Of a stretch of DNA of 64,000 nucleotides, positions 53,672 to 63,508 are shown in pieces. Under the pieces are notes generated by a model. That model saw nothing but the letters and a program-made list of their open reading frames with translations. It ran no database searches and was not told the origin of the DNA. The translations under genes and the position numbers were made by a program. The stretch's first letter is position 1. Each line of letters opens with the position of its first letter. This stretch comes from Thiothrix lacustris DSM 21227 (GTDB lineage: Bacteria > Pseudomonadota > Gammaproteobacteria > Thiotrichales > Thiotrichaceae): assembly GCF_000621325.1 (NCBI RefSeq), contig NZ_JHYQ01000002.1:62001-126000 (forward strand), given 5' to 3'.

Positions 53672-54457
53672 ATGCAATCAATCAGCACCGAGCAGCCGTT
53701 CAATGAATACCCCGTGCGTCAGGTCAAACTTGCCGATATTCCCAAGTGGTTACGGCAGGGGGCGCAGGATATTAAGGCCAACCCGTGGTCTAGTCTGTTG
53801 TATGGCATCATCTTTGCGCTGGTGGGGGTGGGCATGAGCCTGTTGTCTGCCAATAATCCCGGTTTTTTTATGGCGACAGCAGCGGGTTTCATGTTGTGGG
53901 GGCCGTTCCTTGCGCTGGGTTTATACGATTTAAGCCTGCGTCGTGAACACGGCGATCCGGTCAATTTTTTGAAGTCTACGCTGGCGTTAAAGCGTAACCC
54001 GGTCAATTTACTGCTGTACTCTGCGTTGCTGGGGGTGCTGGTGTTGTTGTGGTTACGGATGTCGTCCATCGTGCTGGATGTGTTCCTGCAAGATACGGCA
54101 GCAGCAGAGCAGCATAGTTATATTGGTTTTATGGCGGCACTGCTGGGGTCAAAAATGGGTTGGCTGTTTACGCTGTCGTTTATGTCGGTCGGGTTGATGT
54201 TTGCACTCGTGTCATTCGTGACGGGTGTGGCTACTGTGCCGATGTTGCTGGAACGCAAGGTGAGTCTGGTGACGGCCTTGAATACCAGTATCCGCGCTAT
54301 CCTGACCAACTGGAAAGTGATGCTGGCGTGGGGGGCAACCATTGCGCTGATTATTGGCGCGGGTTTGTTGCCTTTTAGCCTTGGCTTGATCATTGCCATG
54401 CCGTTGATTTCTTACGCGAGTTGGCACGCTTACCGCGATATGGTGGCGACACCGTAA
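53672..54457 (+). CDS. DUF2189 membrane protein
   Basis: 261-residue protein with about six helices and the family start VRQVKLADIPKWLRQGAQDI and LYDLSLRREHGDP. Function unknown; members sit beside respiratory or transport genes. Here it trails the Mrp operon by 2 bp, so expression is probably joint. Confidence 0.88.
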   Translation: MQSISTEQPFNEYPVRQVKLADIPKWLRQGAQDIKANPWSSLLYGIIFALVGVGMSLLSANNPGFFMATAAGFMLWGPFLALGLYDLSLRREHGDPVNFLKSTLALKRNPVNLLLYSALLGVLVLLWLRMSSIVLDVFLQDTAAAEQHSYIGFMAALLGSKMGWLFTLSFMSVGLMFALVSFVTGVATVPMLLERKVSLVTALNTSIRAILTNWKVMLAWGATIALIIGAGLLPFSLGLIIAMPLISYASWHAYRDMVATP

Positions 54458-54480
54458 AGCTTTGCCGTTACCGTTAGCGG

Positions 54481-55125
54481 TTATTTTGTGGGCAATACGC
54501 CTTCCAGCACTGCCCACACATTGTCGAGCACCTTGGGTTCTGCTTCCGCTGTCGGGTGCAGGCCGTCTGCTTGCATCAAATCCCAGTCTTCCGCCACACC
54601 TGCCAGTAAGAAGGGTACGAGCGGTAATTCGTACTCTTTCGCCAGATCGGTATACACTGCGTCGAATTTGTCGGTAAAGGTTGTGCCGTAATTCGGCGGC
54701 AGTTTGATGCCAATCAGCACGACTTTGGCCTTGGCTGCTTGTGCCAGTTTCACCATTTGTTCCAGATTGCTGCGCATGGTAGGCAGGTCGATGCCGCGTA
54801 GCCCGTCATTTGCCCCGAGTTCCAGCAGGACGTAAGCAGGTTGGTGGGTTTTCAGGGCTTCGGGCAAACGGGTCAAGCCCCCGGCGGAGGTTTCGCCGCT
54901 GATGCTGCCGTTGACGACTTTGTAGTCATCCCCCAGCTTTTCTTGCAACAGGTTGACCCAGCCCTTATCCACAGCAATGCCATATGCAGCGCTCAGGCTG
55001 TCGCCCCATACCAGCAAAGTCGGGGTTTCGGGCGTGGTTGCAACGGGTGTTTCCGCCGCCATCACCACAGTCGCAGACGGTAACAAGCCCATGAGGCACA
55101 AGATCAAATAAAGTACGCGCAACAT
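54481..55125 (-). CDS. tesA: Arylesterase / lysophospholipase TesA, SGNH hydrolase
   Basis: 214-residue exported enzyme: signal peptide (1-23, ending MAAE), block I GDSLSAAYG, block III GANDGLRG and block V DGLHPTAE with the Ser-Asp-His triad, as in E. coli TesA. Hydrolyses acyl-thioesters and lysophospholipids in the periplasm. AAGGA precedes ATG 55125. In E. coli tesA is divergent from ybbA-ybbP; here an extra gene sits between. Confidence 0.93.
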   Translation of the reverse strand: MLRVLYLILCLMGLLPSATVVMAAETPVATTPETPTLLVWGDSLSAAYGIAVDKGWVNLLQEKLGDDYKVVNGSISGETSAGGLTRLPEALKTHQPAYVLLELGANDGLRGIDLPTMRSNLEQMVKLAQAAKAKVVLIGIKLPPNYGTTFTDKFDAVYTDLAKEYELPLVPFLLAGVAEDWDLMQADGLHPTAEAEPKVLDNVWAVLEGVLPTK

Positions 55126-55221
55126 CCAATGGATTCCTTCATAAATGAACAAGACCGCTATTCAGACCAACGATCGGGTGAAAACTATCCCCCAGACGGG
55201 GCGTGAATTGCAAATTCTCCC
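55098..55221. repeat. Direct repeat copy A (tesA/ybbA promoter region)
   Basis: About 120 bp spanning the first tesA codons, the intergenic region and the first ~26 codons of a ybbA-like start. Copy B is at 56871-56994, offset exactly 1773 bp; by hand I count about 15 mismatches in 120 aligned bases and no gaps. Here tesA is intact and ybbA is a stump. Confidence 0.9.
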
Positions 55222-55279
55222 TGTATACTGCTCTGATTACCGCTGCCGCCGTCACCGGCAAGAGAGACAACCGTCATGA
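55145..55279 (+). CDS. 44-codon chimeric ORF from a truncated ybbA start
   Basis: ATG at 55145 begins MNKTAIQTNDRVKTIPQTGREL, the ybbA N-terminus, then diverges and stops at TGA 55277-55279, overlapping the ATG (55276) of the AAA-ATPase/nuclease gene. It probably serves as a leader that couples translation to that gene rather than as a functional protein. Confidence 0.45.
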   Translation: MNKTAIQTNDRVKTIPQTGRELQILPVYCSDYRCRRHRQERQPS

Positions 55280-56823
55280 CTGAACGCAAACGCCTTCCCA
55301 TCGGTATCCAGACCTTCCGTGAAATCCGTGAGGATAACCACTATTACGTGGATAAAACTGGCCTGATCCAGCAAATTGTCGAGAGCGGCAAACATTACTT
55401 TCTGTCGCGCCCGCGCCGTTTCGGCAAAAGTCTGTTGCTGGATACCCTTAAGGAACTGTTTGAAGGCAACGAGCCGTTGTTTCAGGGGCTGGCTATCCAT
55501 GATCAGTGGGATTGGTCGGTGCAATCCCCAGTGCTGCGCTTCAGTTTTGGGCGTAAAAATTACCGCCAACCGCAAGCATTGGCAGAATCACTGCACCAAC
55601 AATTGACTCAGTTTGAGGAGAACTTTCAGCTTGAACGCCGCTTTGAAGATGCAGGCAGCCGCTTTGCTGACCTGATTGAGAAAGTCAAGGTACAAACAGG
55701 CTTACCCGTCGTGGTGCTAATCGACGAATACGACAAACCCATTCTGGATGCGCTGGAATACCCCGACATTGCCAAAGCCAACCGCGATTTCCTGCGCGGC
55801 TTCTACGGTACGATCAAGGATTTTGACGGGCATATCCGCTTCAGCTTCCTGACTGGCGTGAGCAAGTTTTCCAAAGTCAGCCTGTTTTCCGGTTTGAATA
55901 ATCTGGAAGATATTACCCTGATCCCGCGCTATTCCAGCCTGTGTGGTTACACCGATGAGGATATCGACACCGTATTCGCGCCTGAACTACCGGGGCTGGA
56001 TCGTGCTGAAATCCGAGCGTGGTACAACGGTTACAACTGGTTGGGGACGGGCGTCTATAACCCGTTTGATATTCTGCAACTGTTTAAAAACCATCTGTTC
56101 AGGAATTACTGGTTTGAAACGGGCACACCGACTTTTCTGGTGGAGCAACTTCTTAAGCGCCAGATACCGACCCTGACACTCGATAGTATGCTCAGTAGCA
56201 GCGATATGCTATCCAGTTTTGAAGTGGGTAATATCACCACCGAAGCGTTATTGTTTCAGACCGGCTATCTGACCATTAAGCAGGAAGAAAATCTGGGCGG
56301 GCAGTATTTTTATACGTTGGGCTATCCCAATCGTGAGGTCTACCAAAGCCTGAACGAAACGTTGCTCTCCGCACTGGTGCTGGACAAATCCAAACAGGTC
56401 GTGCATAGCAATCAGTTGTACCGCTTGTTGCTCAACAATGATTTTGCTGGCCTCAAACAATTGTTTCACAGCTTTTTCGCCAGCATTCCACACCAGTGGT
56501 ACAACAATAACGAGATCCAGCATTACGAAGGCTATTACGCCAGCGTGTTTTATTCCTATTTCGCCTCACTGGGCTTGAATGTCACGCTGGAAGATACCAG
56601 CAATTTAGGGCGCATTGACATGACCCTGAAGTTTAACCAGCAAGTGTACATTTTTGAGTTCAAGGTGGTGGAACTGATTCCGCAAGGTAAGGCATTACAG
56701 CAAATCAAAGACCGTGCGTATGCTGACAAATACCGGGGGCTAAACCAGCCGATATATTTGATCGGCGTCGAGTTCAGCAAAACTGACCGTAATATTGTGG
56801 GCTTTGAGTGGGAACAGGGATAA
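55276..56823 (+). CDS. AAA-ATPase-like / PD-(D/E)XK nuclease-like protein (DUF1703)
   Basis: 515-residue protein of the widespread AAA-ATPase_like + DUF1703 family. N-terminal P-loop RPRRFGKSLLLDTL (45-58), Walker B VVVLIDEYDKPI, sensor-like FSFLTGVSKFSKVSLFSGLNN; the C-terminal nuclease fold has GRIDMTLKFNQQVYIFEFK, giving the D...ExK residues. Function unproven; members are numerous, patchy and probably mobile or defence-related. It lies between tesA and ybbA, flanked by a 120-bp direct repeat, which marks it as an insertion. Start overlaps the leader ORF. Confidence 0.88.
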   Translation: MTERKRLPIGIQTFREIREDNHYYVDKTGLIQQIVESGKHYFLSRPRRFGKSLLLDTLKELFEGNEPLFQGLAIHDQWDWSVQSPVLRFSFGRKNYRQPQALAESLHQQLTQFEENFQLERRFEDAGSRFADLIEKVKVQTGLPVVVLIDEYDKPILDALEYPDIAKANRDFLRGFYGTIKDFDGHIRFSFLTGVSKFSKVSLFSGLNNLEDITLIPRYSSLCGYTDEDIDTVFAPELPGLDRAEIRAWYNGYNWLGTGVYNPFDILQLFKNHLFRNYWFETGTPTFLVEQLLKRQIPTLTLDSMLSSSDMLSSFEVGNITTEALLFQTGYLTIKQEENLGGQYFYTLGYPNREVYQSLNETLLSALVLDKSKQVVHSNQLYRLLLNNDFAGLKQLFHSFFASIPHQWYNNNEIQHYEGYYASVFYSYFASLGLNVTLEDTSNLGRIDMTLKFNQQVYIFEFKVVELIPQGKALQQIKDRAYADKYRGLNQPIYLIGVEFSKTDRNIVGFEWEQG

Positions 56824-56870
56824 AACGCATAGATAACCATATTCCTAGCCGGTGAAAAGCTCAGGGCGGC

Positions 56871-56994
56871 GCAAGATCAGGTAAAGTATGCGCAACATCC
56901 CATGGATTTCTTCATAAATGAACAAAATAGCTATTCAAACCAACGATCTGGTGAAAACCATCCCCCAAGCGGGGCGTGAATTACACATTCTCCG
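56871..56994. repeat. Direct repeat copy B (tesA stump / ybbA start)
   Basis: Mirror situation of copy A: the ybbA start is intact, while on the − strand a tesA-like start (MLRILYLIL at 56898) runs only a few codons further before diverging. The bases 56824-56870 between the nuclease gene and this copy show nothing else. Confidence 0.9.
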
Positions 56995-57589
56995 TGGCAT
57001 TAGCCTGACGATTGACAGCGGCGAGTCGGTGGCGATTACCGGCCTGTCCGGTTCGGGGAAAAGTACCTTGCTGGGTTTACTGGCAGGTCTGGACTTGCCC
57101 AGCAGTGGCTCGGTCAAGCTTTTCGGGCAGCCGCTGGATGGTTTGGATGAAGATCAGCGTGCCGCCTTGCGTTTGGGGCGGGTCGGCTTCGTGTTCCAAT
57201 CGTTTCATTTGCTGGAGAACCTCACGGCCTTGGAAAACGTCATGCTGCCGCTGGAATTGGGCACGCAAACCGGTGATCGTACCGCTTTAGCCACGCAAGC
57301 CCTGCAACAAGTTGGGCTGGCGGAACGCATGGGGCATTTCCCCAACCAGCTTTCCGGTGGTGAACAACAGCGGGTTGCTTTGGCGCGGGCTTTTGTGACT
57401 CGCCCGCAAATCCTGTTCGCGGATGAGCCAACCGGCAACCTTGACCGTACCACTGGTCATGAAATCACCGAATTGCTGTTTGCTTTGCAGGAACAGTTCC
57501 ACACCACGCTGGTATTGGTTACGCACGATGAAACGCTTGCGGCGCGTTGCCAAACCCATTACCGCTTGGTGGAAGGGGCGCTGGCATGA
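56918..57589 (+). CDS. ybbA: ABC transporter ATP-binding protein YbbA
   Basis: 223-residue LolD/MacB-type ATPase: Walker [19 protein letters not shown], signature [15 protein letters not shown], Walker [14 protein letters not shown]-loop [11 protein letters not shown]. Works with the FtsX-like permease downstream (ATGA overlap). Probably extracts or handles envelope lipids or lipoproteins, by analogy with the tesA-ybbA-ybbP group. Confidence 0.94.
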   Translation: MNKIAIQTNDLVKTIPQAGRELHILRGISLTIDSGESVAITGLSGSGKSTLLGLLAGLDLPSSGSVKLFGQPLDGLDEDQRAALRLGRVGFVFQSFHLLENLTALENVMLPLELGTQTGDRTALATQALQQVGLAERMGHFPNQLSGGEQQRVALARAFVTRPQILFADEPTGNLDRTTGHEITELLFALQEQFHTTLVLVTHDETLAARCQTHYRLVEGALA

Positions 57590-60039
57590 ATTTGCTGTTT
57601 AAACACTGGCAGCAACGCTGGCGGATGCCGGAGCTGCGTTTGCTGCTATTGGCGCTGATTGTGTCCGTCACCGTAGTTACAGCCGTGGGCTTTTTCACCA
57701 GCCGGGTGGAGAACGCCATGCAAGCGCAAGCCCGCCAATTACTGGGGGGTGATTTGGTGCTGACTTCGGCGCGTCCGCTGGATGCGGCTTATGTGCAACG
57801 CGCCAAAACCGTGGGGCTGGAAACGGCGGAAACGGTCAGTTTTCCGAGCATGGCTTCCGCTGGCGACAAGTTGCAGTTGGCGCAATTGAAAGCAGTGTCT
57901 AGCGGCTACCCGCTGCGAGGCGATTTGAAAACCGCGCCCGCGCCGGATGCGCCAGAAGTCGCTTCCAACGGGCAACTACCCGCAAAAGGTGAAATCTGGG
58001 CAGAAGCCCGCTTGTTTGCGGAACTGGCGGTGCAACCGGGGGCAAGTGTTACCTTGGGGCGCAGCACCTTCACCCTGACGCGGGTCTTGACCCAAGAACC
58101 TGACCGTAGCAGCAATCTGTTCCAGCTTGCCCCCGTGGTGCTGATGAATCTGGATGATTTGAAAGCGACGGAATTGCTCTCGCCCGCTAGCCGCGCCCGT
58201 TTCAACCAGTTGTTTGCAGGCAAGGCGGCGGTGATCAAAACATTCCAGCAAGCGTTGGAGCCGCAGCTTAAACCGACCGAGCGCATCCGCACGTTGGAGG
58301 ATGATTTGTCGTCGGTGCAGCAGACGTTGCAGCGTTCCGGGCGTTTTCTGGGGCTGGCGGCTTTGTTGAGTGTGGTGCTGGCAGGGGCGGCGGTGGTGCT
58401 GACTTCTGCGAGTTTGATGCGGCGTGAACTGCCAGCGGTGGCAGTGTTGAAAGCAATGGGGATGTCGCGGCGGCAAGTGCTGTTTGACCATGCGTTTTCC
58501 TTGTTGCTGACGGCGTTATTGGCGGCTGTTATCGGTGTGTTGTTGGGGCTGGTGTTGCAGTTTGCGCTGGCGGAATGGTTAAGCCGCTTTGTGGGTAAGG
58601 ATTTGCCTGCGCCAAGCTTGATGCCGATTGTTACTGGAGTGCTGACGGCGGTGGTGCTGTTGCTGGGATTTGCCTTGCCGCAGTTGTTGCGTTTGGTAAA
58701 TACCTCGCCGATGCAGATTTTGCAAGGGGCTTTGCAACGCCCGCAGCAGTCGCTGTGGTGGGTAGTCGGCTGCTTATTGCTGGCCGTTTTCGGGTTGCTG
58801 TGGTTGCAATCGCGGGATTTGCCATTGGCGGGAATGCTGTTACTGGGCTTGTTGGCGGGGACGGGGTTGTTCTGGTTATTGGCAAGCGGCGCATTGCGGT
58901 TGGTGCAAGCATTTGGCAAACGGATCGGCGCGGGCTGGATTCCGGCGCTGGGGCGTTCCCGTCGGGCGGTGTTACTGGTGGTGGTGTTTGCGACCGGGTT
59001 GTTTGCGTTGCTGCTGCTGACCACGGTGCGTACCGATTTGCTGGATCGTTGGGCGGAAACCTTACCGGCGGATGCGCCTGACCATTTCCTGATTAATATC
59101 CAGCCTGCCGAGGCGGAGCCGTTGACGCGCTTTTTTGATGCACACGCGGTGAAGCTGAATCTGTATCCGATGATTCGGGGGCGCTTGGTGGAAGTTAATG
59201 ATAAGCCCGTGAAGCCTGATGATTACGAAAACCAGCGGGCGCAGAATTTGTTGGAACGTGAGTTTAATTTGTCGTCCTTTGCGGAATTTCCGGCAAGTAA
59301 TGCCTTGCTGGAAGGCAAGTGGTTTGCTAAAGGGGAAAAGGGCTTGTCGATTGAGCAGGGTATCGGTGAAATGTTGCGGTTTGGCATAGGTGACAAGCTG
59401 ACTTTCGATATTGCCGGGCAGCGTTTCAGCGATACCGTGACCAGCGTGCGTGAAGTCCGTTGGGACAGTATGCAGCCGAATTTCTTTGTGATTGCAGCAC
59501 CCGGTAGTGTGACGGATATGCCGCAAACCCTGATTACCAGCATTCATTTGGGTGATAAAAAGCCGCTGATTACGGAAATGATTCACCAATTCCCTAGCGT
59601 GACGGCGATTGATGTGGGGGTGATTTTGACGCAGGTGCGTTCCTTGGTGACGCAGGCTGGCCTCGCGGTGCAGGGCATTTTCGTGTTTACCCTGATTGCC
59701 GGGGTGGTGGTGTTGATTGCGGCGTTGCAATCGCAAAAGGCTGAGCGGCGGCGTGAAATTGCCATCCTCAAATCGTTGGGGGCAGGGCGTGCGCTGCTGC
59801 GGCAGCGTATCTGGGGGGAATTTTTGTTGCTGGGGGCGTTGGCGGGGGTATTGGCCGGGCTGCTGGCGCTGACCGCTGGTAACTTATTGGCTTACTACCT
59901 GTTTGATCTGGATATTAACCTGAACTTGTGGCCGTTATTGGTCAGTAGTGTGATTGGCAGCGTGCTGGTGGGCATTGCAGGTTACTGGAATTTAAGGGGT
60001 TTGCTGACGGTATTGCCGTTGTCTTTGTTGAAAAGCTGA
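57586..60039 (+). CDS. ybbP: FtsX-like ABC permease YbbP
   Basis: 817-residue permease with duplicated FtsX/MacB-type domains: N-terminal helix, large periplasmic domain, three helices with VAVLKAMGMSRRQVL, a second periplasmic domain, and C-terminal helices with REIAILKSLGAGRALLRQRI. Matches the E. coli YbbP size class. ATG at 57586 overlaps the ybbA stop. Confidence 0.92.
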   Translation: MNLLFKHWQQRWRMPELRLLLLALIVSVTVVTAVGFFTSRVENAMQAQARQLLGGDLVLTSARPLDAAYVQRAKTVGLETAETVSFPSMASAGDKLQLAQLKAVSSGYPLRGDLKTAPAPDAPEVASNGQLPAKGEIWAEARLFAELAVQPGASVTLGRSTFTLTRVLTQEPDRSSNLFQLAPVVLMNLDDLKATELLSPASRARFNQLFAGKAAVIKTFQQALEPQLKPTERIRTLEDDLSSVQQTLQRSGRFLGLAALLSVVLAGAAVVLTSASLMRRELPAVAVLKAMGMSRRQVLFDHAFSLLLTALLAAVIGVLLGLVLQFALAEWLSRFVGKDLPAPSLMPIVTGVLTAVVLLLGFALPQLLRLVNTSPMQILQGALQRPQQSLWWVVGCLLLAVFGLLWLQSRDLPLAGMLLLGLLAGTGLFWLLASGALRLVQAFGKRIGAGWIPALGRSRRAVLLVVVFATGLFALLLLTTVRTDLLDRWAETLPADAPDHFLINIQPAEAEPLTRFFDAHAVKLNLYPMIRGRLVEVNDKPVKPDDYENQRAQNLLEREFNLSSFAEFPASNALLEGKWFAKGEKGLSIEQGIGEMLRFGIGDKLTFDIAGQRFSDTVTSVREVRWDSMQPNFFVIAAPGSVTDMPQTLITSIHLGDKKPLITEMIHQFPSVTAIDVGVILTQVRSLVTQAGLAVQGIFVFTLIAGVVVLIAALQSQKAERRREIAILKSLGAGRALLRQRIWGEFLLLGALAGVLAGLLALTAGNLLAYYLFDLDINLNLWPLLVSSVIGSVLVGIAGYWNLRGLLTVLPLSLLKS

Positions 60040-60151
60040 GGGCTATAGCGTGATTTAAGCACGATTATCGCGTGGTGTTCGTCTGTTGGGCGGGATGCTG
60101 CTACACTCGTATGCATACCCTACATAAAAAATAATAACGGATGAAGTGACC

Positions 60152-61822
60152 ATGGCGACAGACGAAGCGCAAATTACCAACCATCGTTTTATTCCCCTTT
60201 CCAGCGGCAAGGCGCGTGAATGGATTGCCGCTTTGCCACTGACCGACCCCGGTGAAACCACCCGGCGGATTTTCCACGGGCTGGTGGATTTGAATCGGCG
60301 TGCCTTGCCTGCCATGACTCGCTTGCAGATCAGCGAAATGTTGCGCCCGGCGGTGGCTGTTGCGCTGGAAGCTTTGCAACGCCATTTGGAAGCCCGGGCT
60401 TTTCCTTTGACCCCCAAAAGCCAGAAGATTTTTGAGCTGACCCAATCGTTGATGCTGGAATTCGCTGGTTCTTATCAAGTGGCGACGCTGGATATGATGA
60501 CCAAGAAGGAGGGTAATAAGAAAGCGCTTCAATTGGCAGTGTATCGGGCGATGGACTGGATGGGTAGAGTGTTGTTGCTGACGTATTCGGTGTATGTGCG
60601 TACCCGTGAAACTTTGTGGCATGACATCCATCACTTGTATTTGTTAGCCGTGGAAAACGGTATTGAGAAGGTGATGTTACGGGATGCCTCCCCCGGTGCA
60701 CAGACGATTGAGGCGCGTTACATACAAATAAACCTGCTGGCGTTGATGAAGCCTTATTGTTTACGACAGGGCGAAGTGTCACGTTTGATGCAGTATATCG
60801 TACAAAATACTGGTTTGGTGATGTTGGCGCGTGATGCGGATGAGCAGCAAATGGGGGATTATGTCCATGCGGTCATTCTGAATAGTGATGAGCCAGCGGC
60901 GATGATATTGTTAAGCGATTTGCCCCATTCGCCGACTGTTCGAGTGTTTATGCTGAATGCTTTGGTGGCGCGTATCGATGGGCATATACGTGATTTAGAA
61001 GCGAAAGGCGTTCCTTCGATGATGCTGCAAGAAGGGTTGAGTCGTAACCTTGCTAAGCGGGTGATTTACCATCTAACGGCAGTACGTAACCGTAGTTATA
61101 ACCGTTTCCCGAAAAAAGAACAGATTGGGATGGTGACACGTTTTCCTGATGTGTTGACGGTGATTCGGGATGCGCAGAAAGCCGATGCTAGTGAGGATGC
61201 AGAAGCAGAAGACATGTTATTCAATGTTTTCATGGCAGGCGATTATGATGATGAGGGTGACACGAAAAAATCCATTATTCAACAGGTTGCAGAGCATGAG
61301 GGTGCTTGTATCCAGTCATGGAAAGTGATTAACACTAGCGTTGGTGGTTACGGTTTGTGCTGGGAGGGAAAAGAGGTCTCTGGTGCAAGGGTAGGAGAGA
61401 TTGTGGCACTGCGTGACATGAGTGATGACAGTGCTGTGTGGATGATTGGGGTGATTAAATGGATGGAGTTTGTGGCCGGGAAAGGCTTGTGTTGTGGCGT
61501 TGAATTGCTGTCTACCAAGGTTATGGTGGTGTCTGTACATCAGGTGATCAATCGATCATTGAGCCAGAAGCTGCCAGTTGATGGAGTAATGTTGCCTAGC
61601 ATTGAAGGTATTCGTCCTGATCCTGCTTTAATTTTGCCTGCTTACATTTTTCAGGTTGGGGATGAAATTCGTTTGGAGTTTGCTGAGCGTCAAGAGCGAG
61701 TGCGTTTGATTTTACTGGATGAGTGCCTGGGAGCATTTGCTTACTTCCGGTTTACTACATTGGCAGAAAATGCTAACGAAGAAGATGAGGATGACTTTAC
61801 ATCGTTATGGCAATCACTCTAG
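60152..61822 (+). CDS. PilZ-like domain protein of unknown function
   Basis: 556-residue cytoplasmic protein without membrane segments. Residues ~1-360 are mostly helical and not recognised. From about 390 the segment SWKVINTSVGGYGLCWEGKE, then VGEIVALRD, resembles the N-S-x-G-G beta-barrel core of PilZ c-di-GMP-binding domains, though the RxxxR arginines are not clear. An acidic tail follows (NEEDEDDF). Lies just before a FimX-like gene, which supports a c-di-GMP link. ATG at 60152; GTG 60146 is possible. Confidence 0.65.
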   Translation: MATDEAQITNHRFIPLSSGKAREWIAALPLTDPGETTRRIFHGLVDLNRRALPAMTRLQISEMLRPAVAVALEALQRHLEARAFPLTPKSQKIFELTQSLMLEFAGSYQVATLDMMTKKEGNKKALQLAVYRAMDWMGRVLLLTYSVYVRTRETLWHDIHHLYLLAVENGIEKVMLRDASPGAQTIEARYIQINLLALMKPYCLRQGEVSRLMQYIVQNTGLVMLARDADEQQMGDYVHAVILNSDEPAAMILLSDLPHSPTVRVFMLNALVARIDGHIRDLEAKGVPSMMLQEGLSRNLAKRVIYHLTAVRNRSYNRFPKKEQIGMVTRFPDVLTVIRDAQKADASEDAEAEDMLFNVFMAGDYDDEGDTKKSIIQQVAEHEGACIQSWKVINTSVGGYGLCWEGKEVSGARVGEIVALRDMSDDSAVWMIGVIKWMEFVAGKGLCCGVELLSTKVMVVSVHQVINRSLSQKLPVDGVMLPSIEGIRPDPALILPAYIFQVGDEIRLEFAERQERVRLILLDECLGAFAYFRFTTLAENANEEDEDDFTSLWQSL

Positions 61823-61899
61823 GCAGTTTATCCCCTAGTCATACTCGATAATCGGTCTTTATATAGGTTTGTTTTGGTTGAGTGGGTATCTTCTGTGGT

Positions 61900-63477
61900 A
61901 TGAAAAAGCAGAAGATACATTGTGTGGTTGTCGATCAGGATGTGGAAATGACAGCATCATTAGATGCTGCATTACGTCGTTCTGATGTGTTTTTGGAGCT
62001 AAAACAGGTGGCATCAGTGCAGCAGCTGATTCCTGTGTTACAAGAGCTTCAACCACATTTGCTATTTTGTCCTCATGATAAATCCAAGCCTTCGGTCGAA
62101 TTGCTGGAGATGTTACAGCGCTATTCACCTGATACCGTATTGGTTTGGATATCTCGTGCTGAATGGCAAAGTCTTACGACGTGGCTATTGGGGGTTGAGT
62201 CCTGTACTTTACCACTGAATGATGCGGACTATTTCAGCCAATATATTGATTTCTTACTGCATTACTCAGCGATCAAACAGGATTTTCGTGATTGTAAACA
62301 TCTTCTAGGGGTTTCTGAATTACGTTGTCATTGGTTGGTGGATTATTCGTGGGAGGCCATTGCCTATATTTCGGAAGGTATGCATCTGTATGCGAATAGT
62401 GCTTACGTTTCGCTATTTGGCTTTGAGAATATGGCCGAAGTACGCTCTATGCCCGTTGCTTCTTTGGCGGAACAGACCGAACGTAAAATCTTTGAGGCGA
62501 TGAGCAAGGTTGCTGATGCGAGTAGTAAACCATCCAATCGCTTATTGCTGACGTTGCGTACCTTGGATGGAGAGCGGATGCGGGCTGAAATCCGTTTTAT
62601 TCCGGCTGTTCTTAAAAGTAGACGTTGCGTTCAATTACACGTGAGACCATTGGAGCGAAATATACTCAAAGGTGTGTCGTTGCGTAAACAAGATAATCCA
62701 TGGGAGACGATGGAGCAGCACCTTCAGGATACCCCCCCTACCTTGCCTGTGTCTCCTCCTGTGGCGCCTTCAACCTCTGTACCTACACAATCCACACCGC
62801 CTAAAATGACCAAAACCGTTATGCCGTCACCTATTAACGGTATGGAAATGCGTTTCCAAAAATTCCAGCGCTTAGATGAGATGATGCCAAATTTATATAT
62901 GGCAGCCCCTGAGTTTAGGCAGAAAGACCAGTTGTTGGATTACAGTACTTTGCTTAAACAGTTGGTGACGCCAACGAGCCGTTTCCGCCTAGATTACTGG
63001 AATTTAGGGCAAGTTGTGTTGAAGTTGTCCTCTCAGAAGAGTGAAAAGCCCGATTATCTGGTTTTTGTGTCAGTAGGCGGCGCTATTCTGAATAATGAAG
63101 AAAATTTGAAACGCATCATTGAGCTATTGAATGCATTTCCTAATACGACGCGTCGTATTGTGCTCGCTCTCCAATACCGGGATTGTATGGAGCAAATGGT
63201 GCATTTAGGTAATGTGATTAAACTGTTCAAGGCAGTGAAGGTTCGGCTTGCTATTGATGGTGTGCCAGATGAGCCTAGTGTCTTGAGATTTATGCAGGTG
63301 GTGAAGCCTGTTTTGGTGCGTTTGAATGCTGTTAAACCAGAACGCTTGCCCGTATGGATTGCACAATTAACGGAAAGTCAGTGCAAAATTATTATCTCGG
63401 GAATCCAAGACAATGCAGCACTTAACGCCGCATATTCTTCGGGGGCAGCTTATGTGCACGATGGCGCGATAACATAA
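61900..63477 (+). CDS. Degenerate REC-PAS-EAL protein, FimX-like
   Basis: 525-residue protein. N-terminal receiver-like fold (IHCVVVDQDVEMTASLDAAL) lacks the phospho-Asp (LLFCPHDKS); a PAS domain follows (about 135-255, YISEGMHLYANSAYVSLFGF); then a Pro/Thr-rich linker and a C-terminal region with the shape of an EAL domain (IAQLTESQCKIIISGIQDN, AYVHDG) but without EAL or DDFG acids, so likely non-catalytic. FimX in Pseudomonas, a similar degenerate c-di-GMP receptor, controls type IV pili. No GGDEF domain here. Confidence 0.72.
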   Translation: MKKQKIHCVVVDQDVEMTASLDAALRRSDVFLELKQVASVQQLIPVLQELQPHLLFCPHDKSKPSVELLEMLQRYSPDTVLVWISRAEWQSLTTWLLGVESCTLPLNDADYFSQYIDFLLHYSAIKQDFRDCKHLLGVSELRCHWLVDYSWEAIAYISEGMHLYANSAYVSLFGFENMAEVRSMPVASLAEQTERKIFEAMSKVADASSKPSNRLLLTLRTLDGERMRAEIRFIPAVLKSRRCVQLHVRPLERNILKGVSLRKQDNPWETMEQHLQDTPPTLPVSPPVAPSTSVPTQSTPPKMTKTVMPSPINGMEMRFQKFQRLDEMMPNLYMAAPEFRQKDQLLDYSTLLKQLVTPTSRFRLDYWNLGQVVLKLSSQKSEKPDYLVFVSVGGAILNNEENLKRIIELLNAFPNTTRRIVLALQYRDCMEQMVHLGNVIKLFKAVKVRLAIDGVPDEPSVLRFMQVVKPVLVRLNAVKPERLPVWIAQLTESQCKIIISGIQDNAALNAAYSSGAAYVHDGAIT

Positions 63478-63508
63478 AATAACAAATAATGATTAAGTGA
63501 GCGTATGT

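Noticed and set aside
57906-59024. 372-codon frame on the − strand opposite ybbP
   Set aside because: Asn/Thr/Pro/Ala-rich translation typical of an antisense frame in a Leu-rich membrane gene.
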